Positions 7,543-11,593 of a DNA stretch of 11,593 nucleotides are shown here, one piece after another. Each line of letters begins with the position of its first letter. The stretch's first letter is position 1. A program made the position numbers and the translations under genes. The stretch lies in NCBI GenBank assembly GCA_027484885.1, contig JAIXSD010000737.1:1-11593 (forward strand), read 5' to 3'. The notes beneath the pieces are model-generated. The model was not told the origin of the DNA. It saw only the letters and a list, made by a program, of their open reading frames with translations, and ran no database searches. The DNA comes from Rubrivivax sp. (lineage in GTDB: Bacteria; Pseudomonadota; Gammaproteobacteria; Burkholderiales; Burkholderiaceae_C).

Positions 7543-8067
7543 TCAGCTCGGCTCGGTGAAGCTGACTTCGTTCGGCTCGGCCACCTCGTAGTCGCGCTCC
7601 CAGCCCTCGTTCTCGAGCTTGAGGCGGGCGATGGCCACGGCATTGGCATTGGCGTCCAGGTCCGGCAGAGCCTGGAACTCACTGACCCAGGCGCGGAAGA
7701 CCTTGTAGGCCAGCACCAGCTGGCCGGTCTCGTTGTAGAGCTCGATGATCAAGTCCTTGCGGAAGTCCTTGAGCGAGACCTCGGCGCCCAGGCCGGAACC
7801 GTAGTTCCAGACCTTGTTGGCCCATTTCTCGAACTCGGTGTCGTGGGTGACGCCGCGTTCCAGGGTGATGGCATCGAACTCGGTGCGGCCGGGTGATTTG
7901 CGGCTGCTGCTCTGGTCGCCGCCCTCGCGGTGCTTGACCACCTCGGTGCTGCGCTTGAGCGCCGAGACCTTGCTGATGCCGGCGACATAACGTCCATCCC
8001 ACTTGACGCGGAATTTGAAGTTTTTGTAGGGATCGAAACGCTGGGGGTTGACGGTGAACTGGGCCAT
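7543..8067 (-). CDS. eCIS tail tube protein (T4 gp19-like)
   Basis: 174 residues. The start ATG 8067 is set by AAGGAG (8075-8080) seven bases upstream; the frame continues upstream but enters the sheath gene. The sequence is a canonical tube protein of this superfamily: NFKFRVKWDGRYVAGISKVS near residue 16, KRSTEVVKHREGG (38-50), KSPGRTEFDAITLERGVTHD (58-77), and FEKWANKVWN (79-88). Such subunits stack as hexameric rings to form the inner tube that is driven out when the sheath contracts. It follows the sheath gene by 16 bases, so the two are surely co-transcribed. Only one tube gene is seen here, whereas Afp has two; a second may lie outside the window. Confidence 0.96.
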   Translation of the reverse strand: MAQFTVNPQRFDPYKNFKFRVKWDGRYVAGISKVSALKRSTEVVKHREGGDQSSSRKSPGRTEFDAITLERGVTHDTEFEKWANKVWNYGSGLGAEVSLKDFRKDLIIELYNETGQLVLAYKVFRAWVSEFQALPDLDANANAVAIARLKLENEGWERDYEVAEPNEVSFTEPS

Positions 8068-8074
8068 GACGCGA

Positions 8075-8080
8075 CTCCTT
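8075..8080 (-). promoter_or_regulatory. Shine-Dalgarno AAGGAG of the tube gene
   Basis: AAGGAG on the minus strand, seven bases before ATG 8067, inside the 16-base sheath-tube gap. It decides the tube start. A strong site fits the need for many tube subunits. Confidence 0.85.
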
Positions 8081-8083
8081 GAC

Positions 8084-10369
8084 TCAAACCTGGATCTGAC
8101 CAGCCAGCTGCTGGATGCGGATGACGACGAACTCCGCCGGCTTGAGCGGCGCGAAGGCGACGAGGATGTTGACGACACCGCGGTTGATGTCGTCCTGGGT
8201 GGTGGTCTCGCGGTCGCACTTGACGAGGTAGGCCTCCTTGGCGCTCTTGCCCTGGAAGGCGCCGAGGCGGAACAGGCTGTTCATGAAGGCGCCGAGATTG
8301 AGCCGGATCTGCGCCCAGAGCGGCTCGTCATTGGGCTCGAAGACCACCCACTGGGTGCCGCGGTAGAGGCTCTCTTCCAGGAACAGGGCCAGGCGGCGGA
8401 CCGGCACGTATTTGTATTCCGAGCTCATCTGATCGGCCCCGCGCAAAGTGCGCGCGCCCCAGGACACGGCGCCGTAAACCGGCAGCACGCGCAGGCAGTT
8501 GACGCCCAGGGGGTTGAGCGCGCCGCACTCGCCATCGGTCAGGGTGTAGGCCGTCTTCTGCACGCCGTTGAGCGTGGCTTCGGTGCCGGCCGGCGCCTTC
8601 CAGACGCCACGGTCGGCATCGGTGCGGGCGAACAGGCCGGCCACCGTGCCGCTGGGCGGGGTCAGGCGCAGCTTGCCATTGCGCAGCGGGTCGGCAATGT
8701 AAATCCAGGGGTAGTAGACCGCCGCATGATCAGATTTGGGCAGGCCGGTGCCGTTTACCGCGGCCACCATCTGGGTCGGGTCCTGCGCGGAGGGCGGCGC
8801 ATCGATCACGAAGAAGGCGCGGCGCTCCTCGCAGTAGGCGGCGGCATCGGCCAGCACGCCGGGCTCGGTCACGCCGGGCAGGCTGAGCAGGGTGAACAGA
8901 TCCACCTCTTCCAGCGCGTAAATGCCCTGGCGCTTGGCCCGATCAGCGATGAAGGTGGGGTAGAGATCGGCCTCGGCATAAGGCGTCTCGGTGCCGCCGG
9001 CCAGGTAGACATTGCCCGGCTGGGTGCTGGTGGCGCCGGCCAGCAGATGCAACTCGCTCGCGATGCTTTGGGCCGGGGCGGCGCTGACGGCGATGCTGCT
9101 GCCGGCGCCGCGGGAGCCCGTCGCCAGCTGCAGGCCCGTGGCGCTGGCCTGGACCGTGAAGTCGCGGTAGCTTGGATTGCCGGGCTTGAGCGCCCGCACC
9201 GCCGCCTGCAGGCGCGCGGCCACATCGCCGAGCTTGGCGGCCAAGTCCGCGCCTGCGGCAGCGGCGCTGCCGATGTCGACCACATCGGGGCCATAGCCAT
9301 CGAGGCTGATGCGCAGCGCGCTGTGCGTGGCATCGGGCAGGGTGTTGAGGTCATTGGCGGCAAAAGCGCCGCTGCTCAGCGTGGCCGGATCGGGCACCGG
9401 CTCGGGGCGGATGGCCGCCACCGCGTCCACCTCCAGCCCGCCCGAAGCCGCACCCAGCTTGAGCACGCCGCTGGCATTGTTCTTCTGGCCCGCCAGCACC
9501 CGCACCTGCGAGAACTCGCCGCCCTGGCCCGAGCTCAGCAAAATTTGCTGCGTGCCCGCCGGGCGGGCGCAGGTGAATTGGTCGTAGGCCTGCTGGCTGT
9601 TGGCCTGCGCCCGCACCTGGAGCTGGATGGCGGCGCACAAGCTGTCCAGCCTTTGCGTGGCCGTGGCGCCGCCGATGTCGGCCGGCAAGGCGATCAAGAC
9701 CTTGACCGGCGGCAGGCCATTGACCGCGACGCGGAACTCGTTGTGGTTGGCGTCCAGCAAGGTGGCCACATCGGCCAGAGGCAGGCTTCGCGAGGTGCCG
9801 GCCGGCAGGGCATCGAGCGCGGCCTTGCTGACCAGGCGGCTGGCCTTGACCAGCTGCGAACTGGCATTGACCAGGTCCAGCACATAGCGCGCATCGGCGG
9901 AGTTCATCGAGACATTGGCATAGCTCTCGGCCGCCCCATCCTCGGCGCGGAACAGCGAGAGGTTGAAGCTGCTGCCCGGGTTGGCGCTCAGGTGATCGAC
10001 GCGGACCTCGATGCCGTTGCCCGAAGCGCCCGCATCCAGCGCGCTGAGCTTGAGCACATCGGTGGCGGCGGCATTGCGCAGGCTGCGCTCGGCCGTGCTG
10101 GCGTCCTTGACCAGGCGGATGGCAAAGGCCTCGGTGCCGCCGTTCTGGAAGTACTGGCGCACCGCATAGCCCAGCTCGGAGTCGAGGGCCAGGCCGCCGA
10201 AGCGGCGCTCGTAGTCGGAGAAGCTGAACAGGCGCACGGCCTTGTTGATCGGCCCCCGGGGCGCGGAACCGGCGAAGGCCGCGATGGCGGTGGCCACGCC
10301 GCTGAGGGTGCGCACCCCGCTGGGCAGCTCCTCGATGTAGACGCCGGGATAGTTCAGTTGCGCAGGCAT
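8084..10369 (-). CDS. Contractile tail sheath protein, large form with inserted middle domains
   Basis: 761 residues from ATG 10369, set by AAGGAG nine bases upstream. The N-terminus YPGVYIEELPSG (7-18) with TAIAAFAGSAPRGP (27-40) is the sheath signature, and the C-terminal domain is equally clear: YVPVRRLALFLEESLYRGTQ (654-673), VFEPNDEPLW (676-685), and the final AFAPLKPAEFVVIRIQQ (738-754). The core between about 460 and 650 holds DLFTLLSLPGV and the PPSGTVAG region, as usual. Sheath subunits surround the tube and contract to push it into a target. I recall Afp and PVC sheaths as about 350-450 residues, so this one is unusually long. The extra length is at about 100-460 and includes two similar modules (211-293 and 350-429), probably displayed on the outside. 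It is the first gene of the operon and the only sheath gene in the window. Confidence 0.97.
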   Translation of the reverse strand: MPAQLNYPGVYIEELPSGVRTLSGVATAIAAFAGSAPRGPINKAVRLFSFSDYERRFGGLALDSELGYAVRQYFQNGGTEAFAIRLVKDASTAERSLRNAAATDVLKLSALDAGASGNGIEVRVDHLSANPGSSFNLSLFRAEDGAAESYANVSMNSADARYVLDLVNASSQLVKASRLVSKAALDALPAGTSRSLPLADVATLLDANHNEFRVAVNGLPPVKVLIALPADIGGATATQRLDSLCAAIQLQVRAQANSQQAYDQFTCARPAGTQQILLSSGQGGEFSQVRVLAGQKNNASGVLKLGAASGGLEVDAVAAIRPEPVPDPATLSSGAFAANDLNTLPDATHSALRISLDGYGPDVVDIGSAAAAGADLAAKLGDVAARLQAAVRALKPGNPSYRDFTVQASATGLQLATGSRGAGSSIAVSAAPAQSIASELHLLAGATSTQPGNVYLAGGTETPYAEADLYPTFIADRAKRQGIYALEEVDLFTLLSLPGVTEPGVLADAAAYCEERRAFFVIDAPPSAQDPTQMVAAVNGTGLPKSDHAAVYYPWIYIADPLRNGKLRLTPPSGTVAGLFARTDADRGVWKAPAGTEATLNGVQKTAYTLTDGECGALNPLGVNCLRVLPVYGAVSWGARTLRGADQMSSEYKYVPVRRLALFLEESLYRGTQWVVFEPNDEPLWAQIRLNLGAFMNSLFRLGAFQGKSAKEAYLVKCDRETTTQDDINRGVVNILVAFAPLKPAEFVVIRIQQLAGQIQV

Positions 10370-10378
10370 GGTGAAACA

Positions 10379-10384
10379 CTCCTT
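10379..10384 (-). promoter_or_regulatory. Shine-Dalgarno AAGGAG of the sheath gene
   Basis: AAGGAG on the minus strand, nine bases before ATG 10369. It selects this start over the upstream extension of the frame, and the protein then begins with the expected sheath N-terminus. Confidence 0.85.
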
Positions 10385-10438
10385 CTGGCGCCGTTTCGAC
10401 AAGGCGCACGACGCGACGCTCGGGACTCGATCCGCCCA

Positions 10439-10457
10439 CCGCAGCCCCGGGCTGCGG
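10439..10457. repeat. 19-base palindrome upstream of the sheath gene
   Basis: Perfect 9-base arms (ccgcagccc / gggctgcgg) around one central base, 69 bases before the sheath start. It could be an operator, or a stem-loop in the leader RNA of the operon. In GC-rich DNA such a palindrome can also arise by chance. Confidence 0.45.
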
Positions 10458-10531
10458 CGGCACACTGCCTGTCGCGGCCGGGATTGGCTACATCAGGCCC
10501 GCGCAGCCTATGAGCGGCGGCGAGCGCGCAA

Positions 10532-10551
10532 CATCATTCGTTTTGATGATG
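10532..10551. repeat. Inverted repeat CATCAT-N8-ATGATG in an AT-richer island
   Basis: Six-base arms around tcgttttg, flanked by GC-rich sequence that continues the symmetry imperfectly (gcgcgcaa on one side, cgcgggcgc on the other). It is the most AT-rich spot in the intergenic region. It may be an operator for a dimeric regulator; no regulator gene is visible in the window. Confidence 0.4.
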
Positions 10552-10639
10552 CGCGGGCGCCCGGTCTGGCGGGTGAGCGCGCGTGTTTTCGTTGCCGATG
10601 GCGCCCAAGCCGCGCCAACACTGGGCAAAGCGCCGCCCG

Positions 10640-10665
10640 CCCTGGCGCTGAAAACGCCGCCAGGG
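10640..10665 (-). terminator. Candidate terminator hairpin after the acyltransferase gene
   Basis: Perfect 8-base arms (CCCTGGCG / CGCCAGGG) around a 10-base loop, 31 bases after the acyltransferase stop on the minus strand. No T-run follows the stem, so it is not a classical intrinsic terminator. It may work with Rho, protect the 3' end, or have no such role. Confidence 0.4.
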
Positions 10666-10696
10666 TCGGCACTGAAGTTCTAGGGGGAGGGCCCGC

Positions 10697-11593
10697 TCAG
10701 CGCATGCGTTCGGCCAAAGAGGCTGGCTGCAATGCGGTAGCCGAGCCGCCAGGCCAGCGATCGCGCCAGCGCAGGCCAGGCCGCTCCACCGCGTAGTGCA
10801 GGGCCGCGCCGGTGGCCAGAATCGCCAGCGCATAGCTGGCGAACTGCAGCGCGCCCTGGTCGGGCAGGTGCGGCAGCAGCCAGGTCTCGACCGCATGCAG
10901 GGCCAGCTTGTGGCTCAGGTAGAGGCTGTAGGACAGCGCGGCCAGCCAGGCCACACCGGGCAGGCGCCAGCGGCCCAGGCCGGTCTGCGGCGAGCTGGCC
11001 GCCCAGACAATCAAGCCCCAGGCCCAGGCCAGCACAGGCCAGCCTGCCGTGTTGGCCAGCAAGCCGGTGCGCGGCTGGAACAGCCACCAGGCCAGGCCCA
11101 GCATCGCCACACCCACGATCAGAAGCCACCGCGCGCGCCGCTGCCCCCAAGCCCAGATGCGAGGGCGATGCACCTGCACGAGGGCCAGGCTCACGCCGGC
11201 CAGCAAGCCATCCAGGCGCGACCAGGTCGGGTAGTAGAGCGCCTCGATGAACCAGGGCGTGTCCGGCCTCAATGCGTCGAAATGCAGCCAGATGGCCGCC
11301 CGCAAGGCCACCCCGCCCAAGATCAGCAGGGCCAGGAGGGCCAGCAGCTGCCAGGCCCGCACACGGCCGGCCAGGGCCCAAGCCAGCAGGGGGAAGACCA
11401 GGTAGAAATGCTCTTCCACGCACAGCGACCAGGCATGCGAAAAAGCCGGGTTCTGCGCATAGTCCACCAGCAGATTGAAGCTGAAGCTGAGGAACATCCA
11501 GCTCGGCTCCAGGCCGGGTGCCTCGCGCAAAACCGGCAGGCCCTGGTAGATCGCCAGCACCACGACATAGGCCGGCAGGATGCGCCAGGCCCG
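10697..11593 (-). CDS. OafA-like acyltransferase 3 family membrane protein, 5' part outside window
   Basis: 298 C-terminal residues are visible and the frame is open to the right edge. The first visible residues RAWRILPAY match the conserved RxxRIxPxY region of the acyltransferase 3 family, and HAWSLCVEEHFYLVFPLL follows after about 50 residues, matching the family's WSLxxExxFY motif. WSRLDGLLAG and SLYLSHKLAL are further family features. About six hydrophobic stretches fit membrane helices. Members move acyl groups (often acetyl) onto sugars of O-antigen, exopolysaccharide or other envelope glycans. The gene is on the same strand as the eCIS but 327 bases apart, with a hairpin between, so it is probably a separate unit. 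A link to the injection system, such as altering surface glycans, is only speculation. Confidence 0.92.
   Translation of the reverse strand, partial: RAWRILPAYVVVLAIYQGLPVLREAPGLEPSWMFLSFSFNLLVDYAQNPAFSHAWSLCVEEHFYLVFPLLAWALAGRVRAWQLLALLALLILGGVALRAAIWLHFDALRPDTPWFIEALYYPTWSRLDGLLAGVSLALVQVHRPRIWAWGQRRARWLLIVGVAMLGLAWWLFQPRTGLLANTAGWPVLAWAWGLIVWAASSPQTGLGRWRLPGVAWLAALSYSLYLSHKLALHAVETWLLPHLPDQGALQFASYALAILATGAALHYAVERPGLRWRDRWPGGSATALQPASLAERMR

Larger units (their letters stand above)
10370..10696 (-). promoter_or_regulatory. Intergenic region, likely promoter and leader of the eCIS operon
   Basis: 327 bases between the acyltransferase stop and the sheath start without a supportable gene. 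It is the only long gap in the window, so the operon promoter should be here. I see no convincing -35/-10 or sigma-54 site. It contains a hairpin near the acyltransferase end (10640-10665), an AT-richer dyad (10532-10551) and a GC-rich palindrome (10439-10457). Promoter position is inferred. Confidence 0.5.

Noticed and set aside
8068..8178. Upstream start of the tube frame at 8178
   Set aside because: The added residues are Ser/Arg-rich, overlap the conserved sheath C-terminus, and ATG 8067 has a perfect AAGGAG.
6769..10369. Type VI secretion system or an ordinary prophage tail
   Set aside because: No TssB/TssC, TssJKLM or capsid, portal, terminase or lysis genes are present. The DUF4255, Afp15-type ATPase and DUF4157 set is characteristic of eCIS.
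10370..10465. Upstream start of the sheath frame at 10465
   Set aside because: ATG 10369 has AAGGAG at good spacing, and the sheath family begins close to the YPGVYIEE motif.
8048..10513. Long open frame on the plus strand (821 codons) opposite the sheath, with similar ones at 567-2423, 2608-4656, 4671-5897 and 6913-7896
   Set aside because: All lie antisense to clearly recognised genes. In GC-rich DNA stops are rare on the opposite strand; the translations are rich in Arg, Gly, Ala and Gln and match no family I know.
10370..10696. Short gene or tRNA in the intergenic gap
   Set aside because: No frame with a plausible start, ribosome site and natural composition, and no cloverleaf-like pairing was seen.
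10697..11593. Acyltransferase as part of the eCIS operon
   Set aside because: A 327-base gap with a hairpin separates it from the sheath gene, and acyltransferase 3 proteins are common envelope genes without known eCIS ties.

Overview
The window is GC-rich (77% in one 60-base stretch I counted inside the ATPase gene, 52-53% in two stretches of the putative toxin gene). All nine protein genes I can support lie on the minus strand, so the operon reads from right to left. Codon use and protein character suggest a high-GC proteobacterium. Burkholderiales is my guess, from general resemblance only and not from a search.

At the right edge is the 3' part of an OafA-like membrane acyltransferase (10697-11593), which is probably unrelated to the rest. 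A gap of 327 bases (10370-10696) follows. It holds a candidate terminator hairpin and two inverted repeats, and it is the most likely place for the operon promoter.

The remaining 10.4 kb is part of an extracellular contractile injection system (eCIS: a phage-tail-like device of the Afp/PVC kind, different from a type VI secretion system). In order of transcription the genes are: a large contractile sheath (761 aa); a tail tube protein (174 aa); a zinc-knuckle baseplate-like protein (245 aa); a disordered Pro/Ala-rich protein with a conserved HIG motif (300 aa); an Afp16/Pvc16-type tail terminator with a DUF4255 domain (435 aa); a tandem-AAA ATPase of the Afp15/Pvc15 type (679 aa); a small protein carrying a second HIG motif (106 aa); and a DUF4157 (eCIS_core) protein, of which 738 residues are visible before it leaves the left edge.

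The last six genes are joined by five successive 4-base overlaps (ATGA or GTGA), so they are probably translated in a coupled way. By family knowledge, sheath and tube form the contractile body, the Pvc16-like protein caps it, the ATPase is needed for assembly or loading, and the zinc-knuckle protein belongs to or near the baseplate. The DUF4157 protein is the best candidate for cargo or toxin. It combines Cys pairs, an intact HExxH site, a DH...N...N motif like that of HNH nucleases, and a beta-rich repeat-like C-terminal part, and its interior has clearly lower GC than its surroundings. The hub, spike, gp25, gp6, tape-measure, second tube and fibre genes are not in this window and would be expected beyond the left edge.
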